A stretch of 64,000 bases of DNA from Conchocele bisecta. Lineage: Eukaryota; Mollusca; Bivalvia; Lucinida; Thyasiridae. The notes beneath the pieces are model-generated. The model had not been told where the DNA came from and did not search any database. It saw only the letters and a program-made list of their open reading frames with translations. Position 1 is the first letter of the stretch, and every line of letters begins with the position of its first letter. Positions 1 through 10,075 of this stretch are shown here, one piece after another. Position numbers and translations under genes: made by a program. The stretch lies in the NCBI GenBank assembly GCA_029237695.1, contig CM055277.1:42752242-42816241 (forward strand), read 5' to 3'.

Positions 1-345
1 CAGTTCATGTTCATTAAGGTGTCATTTGAAGGGGTACCAGCACACTCATCCTCAGAATCCAGTTTTGTGTTGTTTGGTGATGAGTTAATATGTACAAACT
101 CTGGTGGATTGTCCTTTTTTGATTCATTTTCATCACTGACACCGTACATGTTCATTAAGGTATCATATGAAGGGCTACCGCCACACTCATGCTCATCCTC
201 AGAATTCAGTTTTGAAGTGATTGGTGAAAATGGTGAATCGACCGGTGAAGGGCTAACATGTACAGACTAATGGATTGTCCTTATATGAATTTGTTTCATC
301 ATTATCGAAGTTCATATTCATTATGTCAATTGGTGAAGAGTTGGT
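1..345. repeat. Degenerate in-frame tandem repeat, about 145-160 nt per unit
   Basis: Two clear units begin at about 7 and 148 (tgttcattaaggt, then t/c variants) and a third, more diverged one near 309. Each has an 'actcatcctcagaat' block and a 'ggattgtcctt' block. The repeat underlies the protein repeats of the overlapping minus-strand frame. Confidence 0.6.
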
Positions 346-448
346 ATGTTCAGACTCGAGTGGATTGTCCTTATATCCCTGAGCCCACTCACAATCACTC
401 TCGAAAGTATTCAAGGTGGCTACAAGTTTCTTTTTGCGAAGAACACCT
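1..448 (-). CDS. Partial exon of a repetitive acidic protein, with one frame break
   Basis: On the minus strand an open frame follows a good acceptor (a T-rich run then ACAG at about 449-455) and starts with a basic stretch (LRKKKLVATLNTF). It then runs into Ser/Asp/Glu/Asn-rich repeats containing KDNPLESEHTNSSP and KDNPPEFVHINSSP. A stop near 253 is bypassed by a one-base shift; in the shifted frame the same kind of sequence (SKLNSEDEHECGG, then TKLDSEDECAGTP) continues to the window edge. I do not recognise the family. It may be the disordered tail of a larger gene continuing to the left. The plus-strand reading of the same DNA also lacks stops but has no splice signal, so I prefer minus. 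Confidence 0.35.
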
Positions 449-950
449 GTAAAAAAACAACAACAGGAATATGTGATCACAAGGTGGTTATGCGAATTAT
501 TGGTTGGTATGTCCATACTAGTTACAACGCAGGTGGGGTGTACTCAAAATTTTGCCGACGAAAAATGCAACAAAAGGTTTTATTGCATTGTAGTCGTTTT
601 TTTTTCTTATTCTTTTCCATTATTCGTCATTTTGCTTACTGTTCTTTCATTCAAATATGACGTCACTGCATGCCATGCTAGACAATTAAAACAAATATTA
701 GCCGTATACCCGGCGCGTGTAAGCTAAATACATTGTTAGTGCAGTTGAATATTATATAAATATTACATCCCAGTGAGGGTGACGTGACAGTGGATATTAT
801 TATACCTCATGATAAATTCTAGGCCTTTCATTGGTCAATTTGCCATCACGTGCTATACATCATTCTGCACTGTATGCCTGAACATACAGTAGAGGGAATG
901 CACATGCGACGTTTCGCAATGATCGGATGTAAAGAAGTCCAGTTATCGCC
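449..950. other. No recognisable feature
   Basis: AT-rich unique-looking sequence between two minus-strand frames. I see no gene, clear repeat or RNA. A short inverted CACGTGA-type motif occurs near 780-850. Confidence 0.4.
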
Positions 951-1412
951 TTAAAACGTTTTGATAATGTCGCAAAACGACTTGTTATTTGAATCAAGAT
1001 TAGGCGATTCACACCCATCCACTCTTTGTCTCTTATTCGGCGGCTCGACCACTTCATCATCCTCGTATTCAGAATTATCATCATAGTAATCCAATTCACC
1101 TGGCTCTTCAAGAGCCACCAGTCTCTCTTCCAGTTTGTCTTGTGAAGCTTTAACAGCTCTCAAAATGTTCAACATTTCATCATCATGTTTTTTACTAGTA
1201 CTGCTAGTACTGGGCGAAACTTTTTGTTTTGTTTTGTCATCGGTTTTCGCGACTAATATTTCGCTAGAAAAAAAAGTATCTTTCGCCATACGAGATGATA
1301 ATCGTTTTCCGGCGGCATTCGCACTCGCAGATTTGGCTTTTGAAAAACTGGCGGAGCCCTTATCTACCTTCTCGGCCACCAAACTGCCGCTATTTTGCGT
1401 TTTTTCCGCCAT
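951..1412 (-). CDS. 153-residue hypothetical protein, Ser/Lys-rich then acidic, with a nuclear signal
   Basis: Complete ATG-to-stop frame. The first 65 residues are rich in Ser, Ala and Lys. Residues 66-105 are charged and could form a coiled coil (DEMLNILRAVKASQDKLEER). They are followed by an acidic patch (YYDDNSEYEDDE) and a basic nuclear-localisation-like motif (NKRQRV). The end is FCDIIKTF. No enzyme motif is visible. This architecture resembles the small first ORF of tyrosine-recombinase (DIRS/Ngaro-like) retroelements, but I see no partner reverse transcriptase or recombinase here, so that is only a suggestion. A TATA-like ctatataaag lies about 50 bp upstream of the ATG. Confidence 0.45.
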   Translation of the reverse strand: MAEKTQNSGSLVAEKVDKGSASFSKAKSASANAAGKRLSSRMAKDTFFSSEILVAKTDDKTKQKVSPSTSSTSKKHDDEMLNILRAVKASQDKLEERLVALEEPGELDYYDDNSEYEDDEVVEPPNKRQRVDGCESPNLDSNNKSFCDIIKTF

Positions 1413-1770
1413 ATCAAATTGTCAATTGTGCACACTACGTACACACGACAAACGTCCCTATATAAAGTCGTACCACGTACAACGGGACGAAACGCGTATA
1501 ATTTTTTATACGTAAACTTCCAACAAAGTTTATATACCTGTTCTAACTGCCTGTACTACGTACAGGATACGTGATTCAACACGATACGTGATTTAATCGA
1601 ACTTCGTTCAACAACACGTTTTTTTCTTTAGCGGAAACGCTAAGCACACTCATGCGCATGCGCGAAGCTCACATCTCGTTTATAGACAAATTTAATTTTT
1701 AAACGAAATAGAATTACAATTGAACTTCACCTTTAAAAGTAAGTTTTGTTTAATTTTTTAATTATCTTGT
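1413..1770. promoter_or_regulatory. Possible promoter region of the 951-1412 ORF
   Basis: It holds a TATA-like box (about 1459-1468), repeated tacgt/acgtg words (taccacgtac, tacgtacagg, acacgatacgtgat twice) and a short inverted pair (cgaacttcgttc). No initiator can be fixed. Weak evidence. Confidence 0.25.
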
Positions 1771-2546
1771 ATTCAACCTGTCTGTCCATAATGAGGGAAA
1801 TTCCCTAAATCGGAACTCAATATTTACAGAACTACATGTATATATTTGGTACTGAAATTAGAATATCCTGACCTGATGCCAGGTCCACATCACACTAAAA
1901 TGCAGCTCTATAAGCAATATGATTAGTACAGATCCAATTATTTTTTAATGGGGTATAACATGATTTAGCCCTGAAGTACCAAGGGGTCAAAATGGTACAT
2001 GAGGGCCAACTTGGACCGTTATTGCTGAACAACTCTTCAGGTTTTCCAACCTACACACTTGCATAACGAGGTCAGGTAAGTTAAAATGAGAATATCCTGA
2101 CCTGATGCCAGGTCCACATCACACTAAAATGCAGCTCTATAAGCAATATGATTAGTACAGATCCAATTATTTTTTAATGGGGCATAACATGATTTAGCCC
2201 TGAAGTACCAAGGGGTCAAAATGGTACATGAGGGCCAACTTGGACCGTTATTGCTGAACAACTCTTCAGGTTTTCCAACCTACACACTTGCATAACGAGG
2301 TCAGGTAAGTTAAAATGAGAATATCCTGACCTGATGCCAGGTCCACATCACACTAAAATGCAGCTCTATAAGCAATATGATTAGTACAGATCCAATTATT
2401 TTTTAATGGGGCATAACATGATTTAGCCCTGAAGTACCAAGGGGTCAAAATGGTACATGAGGGCCAACTTGGACCGTTATTGCTGAACAACTCTTCAGGT
2501 TTTCCAACCTACACACTTGCATAACGAGGTCAGGTAAGTTAAAATG
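1771..2546 (+). repeat. Interspersed repeat family A with an internal 229-bp x3 tandem array
   Basis: The copy starts with 'aacctgtctgtccataatgaggg' type sequence and reaches 'gaatatcctgacctgatgcc' at 1861. That block then repeats at 2090 and 2319, giving three 229-bp units (1861-2546) that look nearly identical by eye. The same family recurs, diverged, at about 4625, 17930 (reverse), 18830, 40735/41076, 42290, 47590 (reverse) and 59878, each with the 'ggtgccaggtcca' core and an 'aacatgatttagct' block. No protein is encoded. Confidence 0.85.
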
Positions 2547-3096
2547 TAATGCTAGATAGAAAATATTACAAATTTGCATTGATATCTATTGAACAGCTTG
2601 CTGTAGAAAATGAGATCATTTCGATACTTTACTAACAATATATCAATGTCACAGTGTTAGGTAAATGGTACAGAAAGCAGCACCCATATTATAGAAACAC
2701 AAGACAAGGCCAGAATCAACATGTTGTTAGTTTCTCCTCCCACTACCTACTCACTCAAATTATATAAAACAAGAAATGCGTCTGTCAAACGTGAATGCCA
2801 CCTGCAGCATATTTGAGAAACTGTGACTTAATTTCGAGCCCTGGTCAAAATAATATAAATTATGGCAAGACATGTGTAGCATACATACCAATGAATGAAG
2901 TGTTGAAATATTGAAGCAATTAGGCAACTTATGTAGTTTCTATTGCCAGTTTGAGAAACTGTGACTAAAGTTTTATTCGAAAAGTGTGACGGGACAGACA
3001 GTCCAAACACTATATGCTACCTGTCTCTGAGACTGGTGGCATAAAAAGTGCAGACATAAATAATGGTATAAAGTGGTGCTTAATGGACCATCAACT
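2547..3096. other. Non-coding; one short interspersed repeat
   Basis: Around 2793-3055 lies a repeat with 'gccacctgcagcatatttgagaaa' and 'actggtggcataaaaa' blocks that recur near 42017 and 40680. The rest shows nothing recognisable. Confidence 0.4.
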
Positions 3097-6000
3097 TTAT
3101 AGGATTGAAATTTCTAAGACTTCTCCCACTTTTCTTGTGATGTCCATTCTCAGCGGGCCATCTTGAAGAGCAGACTCTGGTTCTGTGGTTTCTGCAGGCA
3201 GGGCACCGAGGAACACCTCTGTATCCAGTGTTTGTGCCGAATCGTCTTCTAGGAGCAGCTCCACTTTTGCACCGTCCACCGACACTCCAACAACTGTTAT
3301 GGTTTCCCTTATCAGAGGGGCCTCTTCGATCTTCAAATGCCGAAATGAAACGATAGATGATAATTATGAAACATACTTTCTCACTAAATCTGACTTGTGG
3401 TTGCATGGACATATTTAAAATAAAAAATGAAAATAACAGATTTCATTCGACATTAGCAAGGCAGGCAGGAATGAACACAGGATGATAGTGAAGATGCATA
3501 TGATGTTACATGCCAATCTGACTTATTATGGTTATCCATGGTTTATTTGTTACCGTTCAGATTTTTCTTGCTCACTGAACAACCTGAGGTGGTTGCAGAA
3601 ATATTAAAATTAACTTTGATGTAAATTGTTGAGAAAAAAAAAACATGTGCAATTCTTGACCTTGGCCACGGAAGCAAGAGTGGAACGAAAATATGTGGGT
3701 TTAATGCCGCAGCCACACCCAAGGTTGTGTAGAGACAAGACCACTGTTTGAAATCTCATCCGAAGACGAAGCGATCTTAAAACTATTATTAATATTTATG
3801 AGCACTGAAATCATCCAGTACTGACATCCTAAGCTATATATCAATGAGAACAGGACCCGTCCCTAGGAAGGGGGAATTGAAAATATGGATGTTATGATAT
3901 TATAGTAACGTGGCAAGCTGAATATCAGTATTTGCAAGTATTTTTAAATTTTGGGAACAAAAACATACCCTTTCCATAAAGGATCTGAAAACTATTTTGT
4001 GAAGATTGGATAGGTTGCAAAAGCGACATACCAGTAACCATTTCTTTGGGGTGAAAAATGTTGACATAAATGTTACGAATACATAATCAGACATTTGGAA
4101 GTAAAGTTACAACAGCCCTGTAGAAAATACTAGTAGGCATGTGTAAATTAAGTAGGCATACCTTAACTGTTGACTTGGTCGTTGTGGAGAGACTTGTCTC
4201 CCCACGGAAGACGTTTGTTATGACATCCGTAACAGAAACCAGGGTGGACTTTGGCTGCTGATGCTTCCCTCCACAATGACACGCGACAACGTGGAGTGCT
4301 GTCATCTGCCAGTACGATTGATCGAATCGGCACTTCCTGTCCACGAAGCTGGATATGTTTCACCTGTTCATCCTTCAATCGAGAATAATTCAAAGATTAC
4401 TTAGTGAAACAAAAATTTTCAAAGTTGGGCTAAGCAGAGCTCCAGTTAAGGTCAATGTGGGGTAAGCTGTTCTTAATTCTCCACCAAAAATTGCATGTTG
4501 CCGGTGCTTAAAAACCATTCTAAAGCACCACAACTTGCATTTTCTATGGGGAAATACGACATTACTCCAAAATTACGCACCTTGAAAGAAGTTCTGATAC
4601 GTAAAAATAATGAGACAAAGTTGATTGTCTATTAGGATTCAACGGCTTATCAACAGCTATGGTCATTTATAGCAGGCCAACACATTGGACTATCCCACAT
4701 TTATCCTTTCCATAATGGGGTAAATTCCGAAAATTGGAACTCAATATTTAATATACAAAATGATATATTGTACTGTTGGTGTGCAAAAGTAACTGTATAC
4801 TATTAGTATTATAGTGTCAGCTATTTTAAATGTAGTAAAGTCCTTGATGATTTCGGCCACATGAACGGGACGCAGAATGAATATATGGAATTATGGATGA
4901 CCGACCATAAGAATACAAAGTTCCAAACAAATGTGACTAGTTTACAAAGGCAGTAGGTATGTGCAAACTTTAAAACAGGAAAAATATTTGACCTTGACTA
5001 TAGGGAATAGAGGTCGCATGAGTGGGACACATAATGAATACTAGTATATAGATGAGGACTAATAAGCATCTGCATATGATGTTTGAAGACAATGCGACTT
5101 GTGACTACAGCTGCAGAAAAGCAAGGTATTGAACACCTTTAACGCATATTGCAGATTTTGATGGACCACCAATGATTGAATAAATAACATCATCACTTAA
5201 TGTGCATTTAGGTACTAAACATGATTTCATATAGGCACCGAAAAACTGCAGCAGTTTGATCATTCTGATCATGGTACCCACGTCTCACTTGACAATGGTC
5301 AGTCTTACAAAAACAGCTGGAAAAAAAATTGTGAAAACTTTTTGATGTACATGTAATATATGGCCAAGTGTTGCACATCCATGTGAGGTAAGAAAGTCAA
5401 GGTCATGTTAGTGGAGGCACGGCTGTATTATAAAAGCTCGCATGTTATCAAATGGTGACCATAGGCGTGCCTTAAAGCAGGCACGACAAAAACTAACCTG
5501 CACAATTTTCCCGCTTATCAAAATCTTCTTCGGGTGCGATTGAAGTCCCTCCTCGAGGGTGACCATCGCTGCGGGTGGTGGGTTGAGCAGAAGGAGCACC
5601 TCGGCTTCCTTGTCCTCAGCAACTTCGATGGGTGATGACATGAAGACCTTCGTTAATTTCGTCACGACAATGATGCGGACTTCATCGTCTATCTTCTTAA
5701 TAAAATCCCGAACGACCACACTATTTCCTTTCCTGAACTTGGGGAACTTTGATGTGTCATAACACACAATCTTGACGACTGTGTCCCCGTCACTTACCGC
5801 ACAGTTGAGACTTATCTTCTCTTCCCCTTGGGCATTTCTGTAGTTCACAATGTCGTCTTGAGCCAAAACTTTCACTTTCAACGGCTTCCCGCCATAGGGT
5901 CAAACAACAACCAACCAATCAAACAACCAACCAATCAAACAACAACCAACCAATCAAACAATCAATCAACTACACAATATGATTCCTACTGATTTTGGGA

Positions 6001-6098
6001 TTTTCCCCGATGTACAGCAGGTTGAATACGGGATCGAACCTGTTGGCCGCCTGTTGCGTCTCCGCGAAAACCTCCGCAATTCTGCTAGTGTTAGCCAT
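3097..6098 (-). CDS. Two-OB-fold, RPA-like nucleic-acid-binding protein, four exons (one frameshift, one disrupted exon)
   Basis: I infer exons 6098-~5976, ~5900-5498, 4372-4162 and 3330-3097. The junctions seen are acceptor CTTCAG/ATG, donor GTGCAG/GTTAGT, acceptor TTGAAG/GAT, donor GTTAAG/GTATGC and acceptor TTGAAG/ATC. The last two introns are both phase 0. Exon 1 supplies MANTSRIAEVF. Exon 2 has strand-rich OB-like sequence (KVKVLAQDD, VVKIVCYDTSKFPKFRKGN, VVVRDFIKK, IVVTKLTKVF). Exon 3 has a second OB-like block (IRSIVLADDSTPRCRVSLW, then TDVITNVFRGETSLSTTT). Exon 4 ends LEISIL-stop. The fold resembles RPA1/SSB-type single-stranded-DNA binding proteins; binding is inferred. Defects: exon 3 needs a one-base shift near 4243, and a CAACCAATCAAA microsatellite with a stop separates exon 1 from exon 2 without a visible splice pair. 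It may be a recent pseudogene or carry assembly errors. Confidence 0.65.
3331..4161. other. Putative intron 3 of the OB-fold gene
   Basis: AT-rich, with no open frame of note and no recognised repeat. Donor and acceptor at its ends agree with the flanking exons. Confidence 0.45.
4625..5130. repeat. Family A fragment followed by a 'gggacgcagaatgaatatatgg' repeat
   Basis: 4625-4770 matches family A (ggcttatcaacagctatggtcattta, then cataatggggtaaattcc). 4820-5120 holds two diverged units with 'cacatgaacgggac' / 'cgcatgagtgggac' and 'ataatgaata', the repeat also seen at 60.4-60.8 kb. Both lie in putative intron 2 of the OB-fold gene. Confidence 0.6.
5899..5975. repeat. CAACCAACCAATCAAA microsatellite
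   Basis: Five to six imperfect units. It separates the two 5' coding blocks of the OB-fold gene and on the minus strand is preceded by an in-frame TAG. Confidence 0.85.
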
Positions 6099-6119
6099 CT
6101 GAAGTGGGAAAGAAAAAAA

Positions 6120-6688
6120 AAAGTGCAAAATCGCGGAAACATTGTTTCATACGGTATATGACGTCGGACTTGGGTGCATGCCATAAAACGACGCCTCATG
6201 TCGGCAATCAGATGTGGGATAGCATCATGATTGATTCAGATGTCGATGTCTCTACATAATGCCACTTAACACTGTAATCATGTTATTGTTTGCAATGATG
6301 TACAAATGTATGCATGTATACATACTATAGATCATGGGAATTTCGATGACAGACCAATGTGCCATATTGAGCATGATTTTGTGCAGTCATTGATGCAGGA
6401 CATCGTTTTAAATTGTTGTTACTATGCAAGATAGGCATATGCTATAGACTGGTAGCCTTTCTATTGTTTTATCATTTATTGCAATGGAGCTTAGTGTGGT
6501 CATATCCCTCAAGTGTTGTGTTATGTATATATAACAGTACTTTCCTTGCAAAATGCACACTTGTGTGGGTTGCTACATGTACGTTAGTCATATAGACAAA
6601 GAAGGAAATGTACCCATTTCAGGATATACATCATAAAAAAATACAAAATGCCAATTTCATATTTTATTTATACAAGTATTATGGAAAG
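6120..6688. other. No recognisable feature
   Basis: AT-rich sequence upstream of the OB-fold gene and downstream of the helicase/EEP relic. No gene or clear repeat. It could include the promoter or 5' UTR of the OB-fold gene. Confidence 0.35.
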
Positions 6689-6884
6689 ATAAATTGCAAA
6701 CAATGCTTTAGAAACTATTTGTCGAGTGCAATAAATATTGGTTTGTGATCGGAGTAAAAAGACTCGAGAACACCAGCATTCCAGGAATGATAAATTGCAA
6801 ACAATGCTTTAGAAACTATTTGTCGAGTGCAATGAATATTGGTTTGTGATCGGAGTAAAAAGACTCGAGAACACCAGCATTCCA
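6689..6884. repeat. 100-bp tandem duplication at the 3' end of the EEP domain
   Basis: The block starting gataaattgcaaacaatg occurs at 6689 and again at 6789, nearly identical, so the last about 30 codons of the minus-strand endonuclease-like domain are present twice. Confidence 0.9.
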
Positions 6885-7658
6885 GTCAAGGAGGCCCAGG
6901 TCAGCACTGATGTAAATGTGATCTAAACACGAGTTATAGTCGGTTGTGCTAGTATTGATCACTTGCAAATAATGATGTGACCTACTGAAATATTCAGAAA
7001 TTGCCTTATTGGTCAGGAAGTCTTGGTTTATATCGCCCATCAAAATGACTTTCTCGTGTGCCAGCATCGATTCGTCAAGTTTGTTCATGAGTGCAGCAAA
7101 ATTGACTACAGTTGCAAGTCTTGGTGCACAGTAAATGAAGCATATGTGGACACCATTGTCTAATTTTGTCAATGTGCACTCAATGCCTTGTACAGTCATC
7201 GCTGTAAAGACCAAATGTGGGTTTTTGTAATAAACAACCATTCCATGGGCACACTCCTCCTCCTTTGCACAATACATTCTAAATCCATCTATTTGGTATA
7301 TATCCTCTAGGCTCATGCCTAATGAAAGACGAGTTTCAGCAAATGCTACAATTTCTGCAGTAAAAAGGTTTTTCTCATTTTTGATACAACCTATATGTTT
7401 ACACATTGACCTGCAATTTTGAAAGCAGATAAGTGTTTTCCTGTTGTGAAGACTTGTAAGATCTGGAACACAGAGTTCCAATGGTTTCTCATGTCGCAAA
7501 CGCAGCATTTCGCCTGCAACTGCAACCCCTATTTTACTTTCATTCAACTCCAATATGAAAACACCAGACAGATTTGTAACACGACTTAAACCAACATAAT
7601 GTATATGATAGATTTTTCTAGTTCCGAAGTGTAAAGTAGCTGCATTGATTGTTGACTA
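6816..7658 (-). pseudogene. PIF1 helicase motif V/VI region fused to an endonuclease/exonuclease/phosphatase domain
   Basis: The minus strand reads QLAAAKTIHKSQ (helicase motif V), an in-frame TAG at 7658-7656, then HYVGLSRVTNLSGVF (motif VI). It runs without a break into an EEP-like domain of about 245 residues. EEP landmarks are the N-terminal ICFQNCRSM, the AFAETRLS strand, LMGDINQDFL (GD-N type metal/catalytic motif), a TTDYNSCLDHIY block and SDHKPIF (terminal SDH). Helicase-EEP fusions are known from animal Helitron-2/Helentron-like elements and related PIF1-like genes. The stop in motif V, the frame-split upstream parts and the duplicated tail show that it is inactive here. Confidence 0.8.
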
Positions 7659-7749
7659 TTGCGATTTGTGAATTGTTTTTGCAGCAGCCAATTGCATCGG
7701 AAACTGGCACCTGACAACAAGGTATGTTTTATAATGTGATACACTGAAC

Positions 7750-8100
7750 TTACGACACCACGTTTCCAAAATGGGCACCCAAGTTTGTTCTATACAAATG
7801 TTCGTATTTGTTTCTCCACATCTTGCCAGTGCTGGTGTCAGTAAACTCTACCCAAATGATACTGCAGCGCATTGAATGTGCGACGCGAAAATCAAATTTC
7901 TTGATAGTGCATGCTGCACCATTGGTAAGGCCATCACTAGTGTCAACATTGACACATACTTCAGCAGGCATTCCAATACCGAGATGCAATGATTTGTGCA
8001 GGCCCATAGTTCTATGCGGGTCTTTTGAAATCTTTGACAGAATGTGCTCTTGCACAGAAGAACTCAAGTTACCAGAAATGCTGTCAATAGCCATAATTAT
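7750..8100 (-). pseudogene. PIF1-type helicase, middle segment
   Basis: The minus frame carries IMAIDSISGNLSSSVQEHIL, then LHKSLHLGIGMPAEVCVNVD, TSDGLTNGAACTIKKFDFR and IIWVEF...KYEHLY, the region between helicase motifs IV and V of PIF1-like proteins. On its 5' side it ends abruptly at the 8101-9311 repeat. The rest of the domain resumes beyond that repeat, so the element appears to have been inserted into the gene. Confidence 0.75.
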
Positions 8101-9311
8101 ACCCGCCCCCCGCAACGAGTTGTGGGGGGGTATACTGGAGTCAGGTTGTCCGTCCGTCCGTCAGAACGTCCGTCCGTCCGTCCGTCTGTCCGTAAACTTA
8201 ACATCAGAGAAATATTGTTATAACTTCTATTTCCTTCATCTAAAATGCTTGATATTTCACACATGCATTCCTGTAAGGCTCTACTACCATGCTGTGCCAA
8301 ATTCACCACCATCCAACCCCCGCAGATCCCAAGGTCAAGGTCAAATACTTAGTCCGTAAACTTAACATCAGAGAAATATTGTTATAACTTCTATTTCCTT
8401 CATCTAAAATGCTTAATATTTCACACATGCATTCCTGTAAGGCTCTACTACCATGCTGTGCCAAATCCACGACCGTCCAACCCCCGCTGATCCCAAAGTC
8501 AAGGTCAAATACTTAGTCTCTTTACAAAACTTAACATCAGAGAAATATTGTTCTAACTTCTATTTCCTTCATCTAAAATTCTTAATATTTCACACATGCA
8601 TTCCTGTAAGGCTCTAATACCATGCTGTGCCAAATCCATGACCGTCCAACCCCCGCTGATCCCAATGTCAAGGTCAAATACTTAGTCTCTTTACAAAACT
8701 TAACATCAGAGAAATAAGTTTTAACTTCTATTTCCTTCATTGAAAATTATTATTATTTCACTTGTGTATTCCTCTAAGGTTGTACTATCATGCTGTGACA
8801 AATCTACGACTGTCCAACCCCCGCTGATCCCAAGGTCAAGGTCACATACTTAGTCTCTTTAAGAATTACAAAACTTAACATCAGAGAAAATTCTTAATAT
8901 TTCATATGCTGTGACAAATCCCCGCTGATCTCGAGGTCAACGTCACATACATACCGTATAACCTCGAATTATCGCCCCCCTACTATAACAAACGCCCCCC
9001 CACCCCTTTTTTTTTGTAAAATGTAACGCCTCCGAGGGCGTTAATTCGAGGTTATACGGTAGTCTCTTTACAAAACTTAACATCGGAGAAATCGGTTATA
9101 ACTTCTATTTGCTTGCTCGGATCTGCTTCACATTTCACACACTCATTGCTCCAATGGACCTCTACCACCCTGTGACAAATTCACGTTCATGTCGCTCGCG
9201 CTAATCCCAGAGTCTAGGTCACAAGCCCACACACTTGGAAATTTTTACATATTTTAGGGGTACCTGGGCCCACGCGGGGGGTATTCCGTAAGCCTCGCTT
9301 ACTGACCAATC
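8101..9311 (+). mobile_element. Non-autonomous repeat 'accccccgcaacgagttgt...gaccaatcta' (copy 1)
   Basis: The left end is accc(g)ccccccgcaacgagttgt, followed by a ccgt-rich stretch and about five imperfect tandem units of 165-175 bp ('cttaacatcagagaaa' at about 8197, 8361, 8530, 8699, 8874). The right end is ggggtacctgggcccacgcg...gaccaatcta. A second copy with the same two ends is at 13354-13988. It has no protein-coding capacity and interrupts the helicase relic. Confidence 0.8.
8954..9059. mobile_element. 106-bp foldback MITE flanked by TA
   Basis: The arms ccgtataacctcgaatta and taattcgaggttatacgg are inverted around a C/G-rich core. TA is present on both sides, and neighbouring tandem units show the uninterrupted site 'cacatacttagtctc'. 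TA duplication suggests a Tc1/mariner-type source. Confidence 0.75.
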
Positions 9312-9835
9312 TAGTTTCAGTCTTGTTTGATGCTGGAAGTTCTGACAAGACTGTGTTGTTGTGTTCGTTGACTTGGTCTCTTTTGCAAAACAAATGCGGC
9401 AAATGCTTAACATTACCTGCACTCTCGCCCAACATGTCCAGATTGGATGTCAATCGAGTCTTTGAGTACACTCACGTCATCATCAGTTTGATTACCTTCT
9501 CTCAATCTATTGAGCAGCTGAGCAAATGTGCAGTCATCCTTTTGTCGCATTATTTCAGTCAATTCATACATTGTGAAATTATCAACCCAAATGTGAGCTG
9601 CAATATTACTCATAGAAGATATACTGCATACTTGAGAAAAGATCCACAAATCTTTCACTGGTTGTAACTGGTATAGGTCTCCAAATGTGACAACACTGAT
9701 ACCACCAAACGGTTTTGTAGTTCCCATAATTTCTTGAAGACGTAAATTGATGTAATTGATCATGTTTCGTCCAACCATGGATATTTCATGAATAAAAACC
9801 AGCCTTAAATCATGGAATCTACATGTCAGTTGCAC
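9312..9835 (-). pseudogene. PIF1-type helicase, N-terminal segment with altered Walker B
   Basis: The minus frame reads RLVFIHEISMVGRNMINYIN, FGGISVVTFGDLYQLQPV (motif III-like GD..QL.P), MYELTEIMRQKDD and FAQLLNRLREGNQTDDDVSV. The normal Walker B core is D-E, but here it is H-E, so ATP hydrolysis would be lost. No Walker A lies upstream; the frame instead joins the 121-bp duplicated region. A frameshift near 9425-9440 moves the continuation (VKHLPHLFCKRDQVNEHNN) to another frame, which ends at the inserted repeat. Confidence 0.8.
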
Positions 9836-10075
9836 TGAGCTGTTTCGCTGAGAAGGGCTTGATACATACGCTAATGGGTCAACAGTCATTGCTCCGTGTT
9901 CTGTAGTTTCTTGTGTAGACGGGAGCCACGGTTTGTAGGATACTACTAAGTTGCACTGAGCTGTTTCGCTGAGAAGGGCTTGATACATACGCTAATGGGT
10001 CAACAGTCATTGCTCCGTGTTCTGTAGTTTCTTGTGTAGACGGAGCCACGGTTTGTAGGATACCACTATGTTGCA
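9829..10075. repeat. 121-bp tandem duplication in the coding relic
   Basis: gttgcactgagctgttt begins at 9829, 9950 and (partial unit) 10070. The first copy has an extra G (gacgggagcc against gacggagcc), which shifts the minus-strand frame. Confidence 0.9.

Noticed and set aside
3185..3418. Plus-strand 77-residue frame
   Set aside because: Mirror of the real minus-strand exon of the OB-fold gene; no independent signals.
7808..8359. 183-residue plus-strand frame
   Set aside because: Antisense to the PIF1 helicase segment and running into the ccgt repeat; the minus reading has recognisable motifs.
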